Shown here one piece after another: positions 22,542 to 32,033 of a DNA stretch of 64,000 nt. The notes under the pieces were generated by a model. The model did not search any database. It was given only the letters and a program-made list of their open reading frames with translations, and was not told the origin of the DNA. Numbering within the stretch: position 1 is the first letter of the stretch; each line of letters begins with the position of its first letter. Source of the stretch: Flavobacterium ginsenosidimutans (GTDB lineage Bacteria; Bacteroidota; Bacteroidia; Flavobacteriales; Flavobacteriaceae); contig NZ_QJRJ01000080.1 in assembly GCF_003254625.1 (NCBI RefSeq), positions 1-64,000 of the forward strand, given 5' to 3'. The position numbers were made by a program, and so were the translations under genes.

Positions 22542-24932
22542 ATGAAACGCACAATTAAAAAAGTTGCTGTAATTGGATCCGGAATTATGGGTTCAGGTAT
22601 AGCTTGTCATTTTGCTAACATTGGTGTCGAAGTTTTACTTCTGGACATTGTACCGCGTGAACTGACCGAAGCTGAAGCTAAAAAAGGATTAACACTTGAA
22701 AGTAAAGCCGTTCGCAACCGTGTGGTAAACGAACATTTGGCGAATTCATTAAAATCAAAACCATCTCCTATTTACAGTCAGAAATTCGCAAACAGAATCA
22801 CGACTGGAAATACAACAGATGATATGGCAAAAATTGCTAATGTTGACTGGATTATCGAGGTTGTTGTAGAGCGTTTAGATATTAAGAAATTAGTTTTTGA
22901 ACAAATCGAGAAATTCCGTAAACCAGGAACTTTGGTTACTTCTAATACTTCTGGTATTCCAATTCACTTTATGAGTGAAGGAAGAAGCGAAGATTTCCAA
23001 CAGCACTTCTGCGGAACTCACTTTTTTAACCCTGCGCGTTACTTAAAATTATTTGAAATTATTCCTGGTCCAAAAACTTCAACTGAAGTATTGGATTTCT
23101 TAAACGAATACGGATCTAAATTCTTAGGAAAAACTTCGGTTGTTGCTAAAGATACTCCTGCGTTTATTGGAAACAGAATTGGTATTTACGGAATCCAAAG
23201 TTTATTCCACTTGGTAAAAGAAATGGGATTAACGATTGAAGAAGTTGATAAATTGACTGGACCGGTTATTGGTCGTCCAAAATCAGCTACTTTCCGTACA
23301 GTTGACGTTGTTGGATTGGATACTTTGGTACACGTTGCCAACGGTATTTACGAAAACTGCCCGAACGACGAACAACACGAATTGTTTAAACTTCCTGATT
23401 TCATCAACAAAATGATGGAAAATAATTGGTTAGGAAGCAAAACTGGACAAGGTTTTTATAAAAAAGTAGATAAAGATATTCTTTCTTTAGACTTAGATAC
23501 ATTAGAATACCGTGCTGCTAAAAAAGCAAATTTTGCTACTCTTGAACTAACAAAAACTATCGATAAACCAATCAATCGTTTTAAAGTTTTAGTTAAAGGA
23601 ACAGACAAAGCGGGAGAATTCTACCGTAAGAGTTTCGCTGGAATGTTTGCGTATGTGTCAAACAGAGTTCCTGAAATCTCAGACGAATTATACAAAATTG
23701 ACGACGCCATGAAAGCTGGTTTTGGATGGGAAAATGGTCCATTCGAAATCTGGGATGCAATTGGTGTTGCCAAAGGAATTGAAATCATGAAAGCAGAAGG
23801 TTTAGAACCAGCTGCATGGGTTACTGAAATGTTGGCTTCTGGAAGTGATAGTTTCTATTCTGTAAAAGAAGGAGCAACTTATTTCTATAACATTCCAACA
23901 AAATCACAAGTTAAAGTTCCTGGACAAGATTCATTTATTATTCTGAACAACATTCGCGAAAGCAAAAAAGTTTGGAGCAACAGTGGAGCAATCATTCAGG
24001 ATTTAGGAGACGGAATCTTAAACTTAGAATTCCAATCTAAAATGAATACAATTGGCGGCGATGTACTTGCTGCTATTAATAAAGCAATCGACTTATCTGA
24101 AAAAGAATATCAAGGTTTAGTTATTGGTAATCAAGCAGCGAATTTCTCTGTTGGAGCTAATATCGGAATGATTTTCATGATGGCAGTTGAGCAGGAATAC
24201 GACGAATTGAACATGGCAATTAAATTGTTCCAAGACACAATGATGCGTGTTCGTTACTCTTCTATTCCAGTTGTAGTTGCGCCTCACGGAATGACTTTTG
24301 GCGGTGGTTGCGAAATGAGTTTGCACGCTGATAAAGTGGTTGCTGCTGCGGAAACGTACATGGGATTAGTTGAATTTGGAGTTGGTGTACTTCCTGGCGG
24401 CGGTGGATCTAAAGAAATGGCTTTGAGAGCTTCAGATTTATTCCGCAAAAATGACGTGGAATTAAACGTTCTTCAAGAGTATTTCTTAACAATCGCAATG
24501 GCAAAAGTATCAACTTCTGGTTATGAAGCTTTTGATACTGGACTTTTGCAGCATGGAAAAGATGTTATCGTAGTAAACAAAGATCGTCAGATTGCTGAAG
24601 CTAAAAAACATGCTTTGTTAATGGCTGAAGCTGGTTATACACAACCTATCAGAAGAACTGATGTTAAAGTATTAGGAAAACAAGCTTTAGGTATGTTCTT
24701 AGTTGGGACAGACCAAATGGAAGCTGGAAAGTACATTTCTGAGCACGATAAGAAAATCGCTAACAAACTGGCTTATGTAATGGCTGGTGGTGATTTATCT
24801 GAAGCAACTTTAGTATCTGAACAATATTTATTAGATATAGAACGTGAAGCTTTCTTATCTCTTTGTACAGAGAGAAAAACTTTAGAGAGAATTCAATATA
24901 TGTTAACTAAAGGAAAACCACTTAGAAATTAG
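22542..24932 (+). CDS. 3-hydroxyacyl-CoA dehydrogenase / enoyl-CoA hydratase fusion
   Basis: A 796-aa bifunctional beta-oxidation enzyme in the FadN order: dehydrogenase first, hydratase last. The NAD-binding loop is GSGIMGSGIA at 12-21. The dehydrogenase core continues with GTHFFNPARYLKL and a KDTPAFIGNRIG segment, and a second C-terminal dehydrogenase-type domain extends to about residue 400. The crotonase part (about 470-720) shows ANFSVGANIGM and FGGGCEMSLHADK. It hydrates trans-2-enoyl-CoA and oxidises 3-hydroxyacyl-CoA. The thiolase and acyl-CoA dehydrogenase follow, completing the cycle. Confidence 0.95.
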   Translation: MKRTIKKVAVIGSGIMGSGIACHFANIGVEVLLLDIVPRELTEAEAKKGLTLESKAVRNRVVNEHLANSLKSKPSPIYSQKFANRITTGNTTDDMAKIANVDWIIEVVVERLDIKKLVFEQIEKFRKPGTLVTSNTSGIPIHFMSEGRSEDFQQHFCGTHFFNPARYLKLFEIIPGPKTSTEVLDFLNEYGSKFLGKTSVVAKDTPAFIGNRIGIYGIQSLFHLVKEMGLTIEEVDKLTGPVIGRPKSATFRTVDVVGLDTLVHVANGIYENCPNDEQHELFKLPDFINKMMENNWLGSKTGQGFYKKVDKDILSLDLDTLEYRAAKKANFATLELTKTIDKPINRFKVLVKGTDKAGEFYRKSFAGMFAYVSNRVPEISDELYKIDDAMKAGFGWENGPFEIWDAIGVAKGIEIMKAEGLEPAAWVTEMLASGSDSFYSVKEGATYFYNIPTKSQVKVPGQDSFIILNNIRESKKVWSNSGAIIQDLGDGILNLEFQSKMNTIGGDVLAAINKAIDLSEKEYQGLVIGNQAANFSVGANIGMIFMMAVEQEYDELNMAIKLFQDTMMRVRYSSIPVVVAPHGMTFGGGCEMSLHADKVVAAAETYMGLVEFGVGVLPGGGGSKEMALRASDLFRKNDVELNVLQEYFLTIAMAKVSTSGYEAFDTGLLQHGKDVIVVNKDRQIAEAKKHALLMAEAGYTQPIRRTDVKVLGKQALGMFLVGTDQMEAGKYISEHDKKIANKLAYVMAGGDLSEATLVSEQYLLDIEREAFLSLCTERKTLERIQYMLTKGKPLRN

Positions 24933-24953
24933 TATTTGAGTATTAAGATTTGA

Positions 24954-24971
24954 GTATTAAGTATTAAGATT
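24954..24971. repeat. left inverted repeat flanking the IVP-type gene
   Basis: GTATTAAGTATTAAGATT, 11 nt before the ATG of the gene at 24982. It matches the reverse complement of 25353-25370 at 17 of 18 positions. Weaker similarity extends outward to about 34 nt. Confidence 0.7.
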
Positions 24972-24981
24972 AAAAAGAATT

Positions 24982-25335
24982 ATGCATCAATTTGAAAAGT
25001 TGAAAATCTGGCAAAAAGCCATGGATATTATCGAAAATGTATACAAAGTTTGCTCAGAATTACCCTCAGATGAGAAATTTAACTTAATAAGTCAAATAAA
25101 AAGATGTGCAGTATCTATTCCTTCAAATATAGCTGAAGGTTCTGGTAGAAATTCTAATAATGAGTTTGCTCATTTTTTAGGAATTGCAAATGGTTCAACT
25201 TATGAATTAATTACTCAATTAATGATTTCAAAACGTTTGAAATTAATAGCTGAAGAAAAAATATCAACTATAATAAATGAATTAGTAGAAGTCAGCAACA
25301 TGAATTTTGCGCTTCAAAGATCTCTAAAAAAATAA
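24982..25335 (+). CDS. four-helix-bundle protein, 23S rRNA intervening-sequence (IVP) family
   Basis: A 117-aa helical protein with the family hallmarks: FEKLKIWQKAMDI at the start, LISQIKRCAVSIPSNIAEGS in the middle and FLGIANGSTYELITQL. It sits between the hydratase/dehydrogenase and thiolase genes, same strand, with inverted repeats on both sides. Members of this family are found inside 23S rRNA intervening sequences and as dispersed chromosomal genes with diversity-generating or mobile elements. Function is unknown. Its position here looks like an inserted cassette rather than a beta-oxidation gene. Confidence 0.88.
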   Translation: MHQFEKLKIWQKAMDIIENVYKVCSELPSDEKFNLISQIKRCAVSIPSNIAEGSGRNSNNEFAHFLGIANGSTYELITQLMISKRLKLIAEEKISTIINELVEVSNMNFALQRSLKK

Positions 25336-25352
25336 TAACTATATCGATTGGC

Positions 25353-25370
25353 AGTCTTAATACTTAATAC
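25353..25370. repeat. right inverted repeat flanking the IVP-type gene
   Basis: AGTCTTAATACTTAATAC, followed by ACCAATCTTAATAC, mirrors the left flank. It ends 22 nt before the thiolase ATG. Confidence 0.7.
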
Positions 25371-25392
25371 ACCAATCTTAATACAATCATTT

Positions 25393-26574
25393 ATGAAAAC
25401 AGCATATATAGTAAAAGCATATAGAACAGCAGTTGGAAAAGCTCCAAAAGGTGTTTTTAGATTTAAAAGACCTGATGAATTAGCTGCAGAAACCATTCAG
25501 TTTATGATGGACGAACTGCCTAATTTTGATAAAAAACGTATCGACGACGTTATGGTAGGAAATGCCATGCCAGAAGCAGAACAAGGTCTTAACGTTGGAC
25601 GTTTAATTTCTTTAATGGGATTAAAAGTAGAAGACGTACCTGGAGTTACAGTAAACCGTTATTGCGCATCTGGATTAGAAACTATCGGAATGGCAACTGC
25701 TAAAATCCAATCAGGAATGGCAGATTGTATTATTGCCGGTGGTGCAGAAAGCATGAGTTATATCCCGATGGGAGGTTACAAACCAACTCCGGATTATAAA
25801 GTTGCCGCTGCAGGTCACGAAGATTACTATTGGGGAATGGGGTTAACTGCTGAAGCGGTGGCTAACCAATATAACATCTCTAGAGAAGATCAAGATGAGT
25901 TTGCTTACAACTCTCATATGAAAGCTTTGAAAGCGCAGGCAGAAGGAAAATTTGACAAACAAATCGTTCCAATTACTGTTGAGCAGACTTTCATCAATGA
26001 AAATGGCAAAAAAGAAACAAAATCATACGTTGTAAATAAAGACGAAGGTCCAAGAGCAGGAACTTCTAAAGAAGCTTTAGCGGGTTTAAGACCAGTTTTC
26101 GCTGCTGACGGAAGCGTAACTGCGGGGAACTCTTCTCAAATGAGTGACGGTGCTGCTTTTGTTTTAATCATGAGTGAGGACATGGTTAAAGAATTAAATC
26201 TTGAGCCAATTGCACGTTTGGTAAACTTTGCTTCTTCTGGTGTTGAGCCAAGAATTATGGGAATTGGTCCTGTGAAAGCAATTCCGAAAGCTTTGAAACA
26301 AGCTGGATTAACATTGAACGATATTGAGCTAATTGAATTAAACGAGGCTTTTGCTTCACAAGCTTTAGCAGTTACTCGTGAATTAAATATTAACCCAGAA
26401 ATCGTAAACGTAAACGGTGGTGCAATTTCATTAGGACACCCTCTGGGATGTACAGGAGCTAAACTTTCTGTTCAGTTATTTGACGAAATGAAACGCAGAG
26501 GTAATAAATATGGAATTGTTTCTATGTGCGTAGGTACAGGACAAGGAAGTGCAGGAATTTACGAGGTATTATAG
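25393..26574 (+). CDS. acetyl-CoA C-acyltransferase (3-ketoacyl-CoA thiolase)
   Basis: A 393-aa thiolase from ATG 25393 (MKTAYIVKAYRTAVGK). The longer frame upstream lies within the inverted repeat. The acylated Cys is C91 in NRYCASGLE. The C-terminal catalytic His and Cys lie in GHPLGCTGA and SMCVGTGQG. It cleaves 3-ketoacyl-CoA with CoA in the last step of beta-oxidation. Length and motifs are complete, so the inserted gene upstream has not damaged it. Confidence 0.95.
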   Translation: MKTAYIVKAYRTAVGKAPKGVFRFKRPDELAAETIQFMMDELPNFDKKRIDDVMVGNAMPEAEQGLNVGRLISLMGLKVEDVPGVTVNRYCASGLETIGMATAKIQSGMADCIIAGGAESMSYIPMGGYKPTPDYKVAAAGHEDYYWGMGLTAEAVANQYNISREDQDEFAYNSHMKALKAQAEGKFDKQIVPITVEQTFINENGKKETKSYVVNKDEGPRAGTSKEALAGLRPVFAADGSVTAGNSSQMSDGAAFVLIMSEDMVKELNLEPIARLVNFASSGVEPRIMGIGPVKAIPKALKQAGLTLNDIELIELNEAFASQALAVTRELNINPEIVNVNGGAISLGHPLGCTGAKLSVQLFDEMKRRGNKYGIVSMCVGTGQGSAGIYEVL

Positions 26575-26818
26575 ATTTTTTTAGAGGAAAGAAGCAAGAA
26601 TAAAAACTTTTCATTTGGGATGAAATAGATATTTTTAGAAGAAATCATTTTAAATAGTAATAAAAAAACTTGCTATCTATTTTGATTTTTTCTTTCCTCA
26701 TAAAACAGAAAAATTAAAAAACAAAATAATTGAATTTCAAAAGATGACCGCAGATTTCATAATCAAATTAGATTAAAATCTTGCTTCTTTCATCTATCAA
26801 TCTAAAAAACAAAAAGTC

Positions 26819-28609
26819 ATGAGCGACAAAACAAGAGGAGGTCAATTCCTAGTTAAAGAAACAAAATGCGAAGATATCTTTACTCCAGAAGATTTCTCAG
26901 AAGAGCAGTTAATGATGCGTGACTCTGTAAAAGAGTTCGTTGACAAAGAATTATGGGCGCATAAAGATCGTTTTGAAAAGAAAGATTACGCTTATACAGA
27001 ATCATCTATGCGTAAAGCTGGTGAACTTGGACTTCTTGGAGTTGCAGTTCCTGAAGAATATGGCGGATTAGGAATGGGATTCGTTTCTACAATGTTAGTT
27101 TGTGACTACATTTCTGGAGCAACTGGATCTTTCTCAACTGCTTTTGGTGCTCATACAGGAATTGGAACTATGCCAATTACCCTTTATGGTACAGAAGAAC
27201 AAAAGAAAAAATACGTTCCGAAATTAGCTACTGGAGAATGGTTTGGAGCTTATTGCTTAACTGAACCAGGTGCAGGATCTGATGCTAACTCAGGAAAAAC
27301 AAAAGCTGTTTTGTCTGAAGACGGAAAATACTACTCGATCACAGGACAAAAAATGTGGATTTCGAATGCAGGTTTCTGCAGCGTTTTCATCGTTTTTGCT
27401 CGTATTGGAGATGATAAAAATATTACAGGTTTCATCGTAGAAAACGATCCGTCTAACGGAATTTCTATGAATGAAGAAGAGCATAAATTAGGAATCCGTG
27501 CTTCTTCTACTCGTCAGGTTTTCTTCAACGATACAAAAGTTCCGGTTGAAAACATGTTATCTGAAAGAGGAAACGGTTTCAAAATCGCAATGAACGCGTT
27601 AAACGTTGGGCGTATTAAATTGGCTGCTGCTTGTTTAGATGCTCAAAGAAGAGTTACTTCTGGAGCTGTAAAATATGCTAACGAAAGAATTCAGTTCAAT
27701 ACTTCTATTTCATCTTTTGGAGCTATCCGTTCTAAATTAGCTGAAATGGCGACTAGCGCTTACGCTGGAGAAAGTGCTTCTTACCGTGCTGCAAAAGATA
27801 TTGAAGACAGAATTGCTGCCCGTGAAGCAGAAGGAACAAGTCATCAGGAAGCTGAATTGAAAGGTGTTGAAGAATATGCTATCGAGTGTTCAATCTTGAA
27901 AGTAGCAGTTTCTGAAGACGTTCAAAACTGTTCTGACGAAGGTATTCAGGTTTTTGGTGGAATGGGATTCTCTGAAGATACTCCGATGGAAAGTGCTTGG
28001 AGAGATGCTCGTATCGCTCGTATCTACGAAGGAACAAACGAAATCAACAGAATGCTTTCTGTAGGTATGTTGATCAAAAAAGCAATGAAAGGACACGTTG
28101 ATTTACTTGGACCAGCAATGAAAGTTCAAGAAGAATTAATGGGAATTCCATCTTTTGATACTCCAGATTTCTCAGAATTATTTTCTGAAGAGAAAGTAAT
28201 CGTTGCTAACTTGAAAAAAGTTTTCTTAATGGTTGCTGGAAGCGCTGTTCAAAAATATGGTCCAGATTTAGATTCTCACCAACAATTATTAATGGCTGCT
28301 GCTGATATCTTAATCGAAATTTACATGGCCGAAAGTACTATTCTTAGAACTGAGAAATTAGCAAAAACTCAAGGAGAAGATAAAGTGCAAGAGCAAATCG
28401 CGATGGCAAAATTATACTTGTACAAAGCTGTAGATATTGTAAACTTAAGAGGAAAAGAAGGAATTGCTTCATTCTCTGAAGGAGACGAACAACGTATGAT
28501 GTTAATGGGATTAAAACGTTTTACAAAATATACTAACCTGCCAAATGTTGTGGCACTAAGAGAAAAAATTGCAGAAAAATTAGTTGCAGAAAATGCATAC
28601 TGCTTCTAA
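26819..28609 (+). CDS. acyl-CoA dehydrogenase (long-chain type)
   Basis: A 596-aa acyl-CoA dehydrogenase with a C-terminal extension of about 170 residues beyond the ~400-aa core, as in VLCAD-like proteins. The FAD/substrate motifs are YCLTEPGAGSDA and KMWISNAGF. The conserved RIYEGTNEINRM near residue 410 carries the active-site region Glu. It performs the first oxidation of beta-oxidation with electrons passed to ETF. It closes the operon after a 244-nt gap, which could hold its own promoter, and is followed by a strong terminator. Confidence 0.94.
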   Translation: MSDKTRGGQFLVKETKCEDIFTPEDFSEEQLMMRDSVKEFVDKELWAHKDRFEKKDYAYTESSMRKAGELGLLGVAVPEEYGGLGMGFVSTMLVCDYISGATGSFSTAFGAHTGIGTMPITLYGTEEQKKKYVPKLATGEWFGAYCLTEPGAGSDANSGKTKAVLSEDGKYYSITGQKMWISNAGFCSVFIVFARIGDDKNITGFIVENDPSNGISMNEEEHKLGIRASSTRQVFFNDTKVPVENMLSERGNGFKIAMNALNVGRIKLAAACLDAQRRVTSGAVKYANERIQFNTSISSFGAIRSKLAEMATSAYAGESASYRAAKDIEDRIAAREAEGTSHQEAELKGVEEYAIECSILKVAVSEDVQNCSDEGIQVFGGMGFSEDTPMESAWRDARIARIYEGTNEINRMLSVGMLIKKAMKGHVDLLGPAMKVQEELMGIPSFDTPDFSELFSEEKVIVANLKKVFLMVAGSAVQKYGPDLDSHQQLLMAAADILIEIYMAESTILRTEKLAKTQGEDKVQEQIAMAKLYLYKAVDIVNLRGKEGIASFSEGDEQRMMLMGLKRFTKYTNLPNVVALREKIAEKLVAENAYCF

Positions 28610-28641
28610 TATAAAAATAGTTTTTAGCTTTTAATTTGTTT

Positions 28642-28680
28642 AAGCCCGCGCAAGTCCGAAACTGCGCGGGCTTATTTTTT
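28642..28680 (+). terminator. terminator of the beta-oxidation operon
   Basis: AAGCCCGCGCA (28642-28652) and TGCGCGGGCTT (28663-28673) form an 11-bp GC-rich stem followed by ATTTTTT. Confidence 0.9.
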
Positions 28681-28840
28681 CCAAATATCTACTTCGAAAG
28701 ACATTACTTACAAGGCGCAATATTTTTGCAACTATTTGCAAAATATTCGTTAAAATTGACTTTCAGAGACGTTTAGGATAGTTATATATCAAATGTATTG
28801 CAGTATATTTATCATTCTAAAAAACGCTAAAAACAAAATA

Positions 28841-29935
28841 ATGAAACAAATTACTCTAATCACATCATTTTTATTGTGTTTTGGTATCACGACTACCTTT
28901 GCACAAAAAAATAAAAAAATGGACATAATCGCCTATTATACTGGCGACTCAGAACTTATTGACAAATATGAAGTTGGCAAATTAAACCAAATCATTTTTA
29001 GTTTTTGTCATTTAAAAGACGGTAAGCTAACTGTCGATTCTGCTAAAGATTCAATTACAATTAAACATTTAGTTTCGCTTAAAGCGAAAAATCCTCAGCT
29101 GAAAATTATTTTGTCTCTTGGAGGATGGGGAGGCTGCGAACCTTGTTCTAATGCTTTTTCAACTGCTGAAGGGCGTTTGAAATTTGCAAAATCAGTAAAA
29201 GAAATAAGCGATTCTTATAAAGTTGACGGATTAGATTTAGACTGGGAATATCCAGCAATTGAAGGACTTCCTGGACATTTGTATCAAGCCGCTGACAAAC
29301 CAAACTTCACTGAATTAGTAAAAATATTACGTTCTACATTAGGCAAAAAATACGAGTTAAGTTTTGCTGCTGGAGGATTCCAAAAGTACTTGGACGAATC
29401 AATCGACTGGAAAGCGATAACTCCATTAGTAAATCGCATTAATATTATGAGTTATGATTTAGTAAACGGATATTCTAAAGTTACAGGTCATCATACTCCA
29501 TTATACAGCACAAATGCAAATGAAGAATCAACTAATAGAGCTGTTGAGTATTTATTGAAACAAGGCGTTCCTGCTGAAAAATTAATTATTGGGGGTGCAT
29601 TTTATTCTAGAACATGGAAAAATGTAGAAAACATCAATAACGGATTGTATCAAGCTGGAGAGCATATTGAAGGTGTAAACTTCAAAAACTTTGCAACAAC
29701 TTATACTGAGGCTAACGGCTGGAAATATTTTTGGGATGATAAAGCAAAAGCTCCATACTGGTACAATGCACAAACTAAAACTTTTGCAACTTCGGATGAT
29801 TTAAAATCTATTAAAGCAAAAGCAGAATATGTAAAAGCCAAAAAATTAGGCGGGATAATGTTCTGGGAACTTACTTTAGATAGTTTCCGTGATGGAATGG
29901 TAAATGAAATTTACAAAGTTAAAACCGCAAAATAA
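28841..29935 (+). CDS. secreted glycoside hydrolase family 18 (chitinase-like)
   Basis: A 364-aa protein from ATG 28841, with a signal peptide (cleavage near TTFAQ, about residue 23). It is a single GH18 barrel: the substrate-binding strand is ILSLGGWGGC and the catalytic DxxDxDxE motif is DGLDLDWE at 129-136, with Glu136 as acid. Later conserved pieces are MSYDLVNGY and GIMFWELTLD. It hydrolyses beta-1,4-GlcNAc polymers. No carbohydrate-binding module or type IX sorting tail is visible, so a periplasmic or cell-associated chito-oligosaccharide role is possible. Confidence 0.92.
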   Translation: MKQITLITSFLLCFGITTTFAQKNKKMDIIAYYTGDSELIDKYEVGKLNQIIFSFCHLKDGKLTVDSAKDSITIKHLVSLKAKNPQLKIILSLGGWGGCEPCSNAFSTAEGRLKFAKSVKEISDSYKVDGLDLDWEYPAIEGLPGHLYQAADKPNFTELVKILRSTLGKKYELSFAAGGFQKYLDESIDWKAITPLVNRINIMSYDLVNGYSKVTGHHTPLYSTNANEESTNRAVEYLLKQGVPAEKLIIGGAFYSRTWKNVENINNGLYQAGEHIEGVNFKNFATTYTEANGWKYFWDDKAKAPYWYNAQTKTFATSDDLKSIKAKAEYVKAKKLGGIMFWELTLDSFRDGMVNEIYKVKTAK

Positions 29936-29936
29936 T

Positions 29937-29973
29937 AAAAAAAGGGAATCACAATTTGATTCCCTTTTTCTTT
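29937..29973. terminator. bidirectional terminator between convergent genes
   Basis: AAAGGGAATCA (29941-29951) pairs with TGATTCCCTTT (29957-29967), with A-run and T-run on opposite sides. It serves the chitinase gene and the convergent gene ending at 29990. Confidence 0.85.
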
Positions 29974-29989
29974 TATATATCGTATAAGA

Positions 29990-30475
29990 TTATTGCACCT
30001 TATTCTTATCCAATTCTCCAATAAACGGAATCGCTTCTAAAATTTCGCTTCTAATTATGGTTTGAAGATAAACTTCAAGCTGGATAAATTTTGCCGCATT
30101 TATTGCGCCAATAGCTTTTTTCGCCTGATTATATGTTTTGGAGTAAAGTTTTTCATAATCAATGTGATTTTTTAAAGTTGCTTTGGCCAATTCATCCGCT
30201 TTAGCATCAGTTAAAGTTTCGTAATTCGCAGCATAATCATTTATCAATTGAAACTTTGTCTGCCCTAAAGCTTTTCGCGACGTTTCATAATTATCGTAAA
30301 TTTTAGTAAAGGCTGTTGCTTGTGCATCAGATAAATTCATGTACTGTTTTACCAGCTCAGCTTTAGATTTTCCATAAACACTTTGTACTACTTCTAAATC
30401 TTCTTTGTAAGAGGACTGCGCATAAGATGAAAATGAGGCTACCGCCATGATAAGAATAAGACTTAATTTTTTCAT
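29990..30475 (-). CDS. periplasmic helical protein, unknown function
   Basis: A 161-aa protein from ATG 30475 (MKKLSLILIMAVASFSSYAQ), a clear signal peptide cleaved after AQ. The mature part is almost all helix with many Ala, Lys and Tyr (NLSDAQATAFTKIYDNYETSR). This is the pattern of Spy/CpxP-like or other extracytoplasmic helical proteins, though no LTxxQ motif is evident. It is the last gene of a minus-strand run of secreted proteins (30.0-32.5 kb). Confidence 0.7.
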   Translation of the reverse strand: MKKLSLILIMAVASFSSYAQSSYKEDLEVVQSVYGKSKAELVKQYMNLSDAQATAFTKIYDNYETSRKALGQTKFQLINDYAANYETLTDAKADELAKATLKNHIDYEKLYSKTYNQAKKAIGAINAAKFIQLEVYLQTIIRSEILEAIPFIGELDKNKVQ

Positions 30476-30559
30476 AGTTTTAATTTTAAATTTGTTTTTA
30501 AAAATATATGCATACTCAAATATACTGATTTTTAACACTTTAAATCACAAAAACAAGTT

Positions 30560-31468
30560 TTAAAAAAATGAATATTGATAAACTGCTGATAGAGCATAAT
30601 AATTCAATCCGTTGTTGGTATAAGCTCCAACATGATATTGAAACCTAACGGACTGACCTTTTGCAATTGGAGTTGAGAATGTACCTCCAACACGCCAGTT
30701 ATCAATTTGACTATCATCAGCAACTCCGTCAATAATAGTTTTTCCTCCAAAAAACCAAGTCGTATTAAAACCAACCCACATTTGGTTTTTAAAATAATAA
30801 CTTGCATGAGCTTGAAGGCTATAGGTTGGTTTTTGCTCTAATTTTTTTCCTAGATAATCATTATTATCCGTATAAAACCACACCCCGCCATAGGCTTCGG
30901 CATAAACATGGGCAAACCGTTTCGACACACCTATTTCGGGCTTAAAAGCCCAGCGGTTTGTTCCAATGTTTACTTGTTTATCACCATAATATCTTCCTGT
31001 TGGGATTGAAGTAACCAAACTGACTCCAAGAATTGTCTTTTGCTCAAAGCTTCTGAATTCAGATCTATAAAGTGCAGGAGAACCTAGCAAATTAATTCCA
31101 AAACGGACTTTCATATCTGCAAAACCAGTTCTTGAGCCAGTAACCATCTGATCGCTGATTACAGCAGATCCATCCATAAAAGTAAAAGGTAGTCCTACTT
31201 GTATACGAGCCAGCTTATCTGCCAACCCAAAAGTTTTTATATAATTTACAGCCATATTGTGGCTTTGAAGTGTAAAATCTTTTATGGGTAGAGAAGGATC
31301 TGTGAGTACATTTCCATTCATAAAAACATAACCTGCGGCAATTACATTCAAATTTTTTGGAACATTCGCATAAGCTCTAGGTTCCAAATCCTGACCGTAA
31401 ATCGTCAACGTACCAAAAGAGAAAAATAAAATCAGACACTTAAATAACCAAAAAAACTTTCCTACCAT
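30560..31468 (-). CDS. outer-membrane beta-barrel, transporter-like (MetA-pathway phenol degradation type)
   Basis: A 302-aa protein with an N-terminal signal (FLILFFSFG region, cleavage near IYGQ). It is rich in alternating aromatic/glycine beta-strands and ends in YQYSFF, a typical C-terminal outer-membrane strand. Segments such as IQVGLPFTFMDG, GVSLVTSIPTGRYYGD and WAFKPEIGVSK match the 'transporter' family related to MetA-pathway phenol degradation proteins. The substrate is unknown. It lies 36 nt downstream of the DUF4251 gene. Confidence 0.7.
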   Translation of the reverse strand: MVGKFFWLFKCLILFFSFGTLTIYGQDLEPRAYANVPKNLNVIAAGYVFMNGNVLTDPSLPIKDFTLQSHNMAVNYIKTFGLADKLARIQVGLPFTFMDGSAVISDQMVTGSRTGFADMKVRFGINLLGSPALYRSEFRSFEQKTILGVSLVTSIPTGRYYGDKQVNIGTNRWAFKPEIGVSKRFAHVYAEAYGGVWFYTDNNDYLGKKLEQKPTYSLQAHASYYFKNQMWVGFNTTWFFGGKTIIDGVADDSQIDNWRVGGTFSTPIAKGQSVRFQYHVGAYTNNGLNYYALSAVYQYSFF

Positions 31469-31504
31469 ATATTCAAGTGAATTTGTGACAAGTTTAGTAA
31501 TGAA

Positions 31505-32029
31505 TTATTCTACATTTTTCTCCGTTGATTTAGGAGGATTTATTACTCCATCGTAACTAATTGGGGCTCTATTATTGCTATTAACAGACAATGTTGCTGT
31601 ACCGTTGTAAAATATTCTAAACATTAAATCATAAACATCATTTTGACCTCTTACAGTTGCTTTGACATTAATGTTTTTCGATTTATTTTCAATTTTGACA
31701 TTCTCTGGCTTACCTTCAAATTTTATTCCGCCATCAGTGCTGTATCCTATATTATAGCCGCGCCCAAAAAAAGGAAGATCACAAGTTGTATGATCGGTAT
31801 TAAAATTTAAAAAATAAGTATTGTAATCCAGCTGGATTAATCTTCCTCCTTGAGGAGTCACTTTTTGCGCTTCAAAAATAAAATTTTGAGAAGCTATAAG
31901 TGCCTTAATTTCATTCTGTTTCTGTAATTCTCTTTCTGCTTTAAGTTCTTTTTTTGATTTTTCTTGTGCCAAAGCTGAAAAACTAAAAACACTTAAAAAA
32001 ATCAACAAAACTGATATTGTGGTTTTCAT
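31505..32029 (-). CDS. DUF4251-type secreted protein
   Basis: A 174-aa protein with a signal peptide (cleavage near SALAQ). A Lys/Glu-rich linker precedes the core, which has FIFEAQKVTPQGGRLIQLD, a LPFFGRGYNIGYSTDGGI segment and a YDLMFRIFYNGTATLSVN strand. These match the Bacteroidota-only DUF4251 fold. Function is unknown. It is 4 nt downstream of the META-domain lipoprotein gene, so the two are surely co-transcribed. Confidence 0.75.
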   Translation of the reverse strand: MKTTISVLLIFLSVFSFSALAQEKSKKELKAERELQKQNEIKALIASQNFIFEAQKVTPQGGRLIQLDYNTYFLNFNTDHTTCDLPFFGRGYNIGYSTDGGIKFEGKPENVKIENKSKNINVKATVRGQNDVYDLMFRIFYNGTATLSVNSNNRAPISYDGVINPPKSTEKNVE

Positions 32030-32033
32030 ACTA

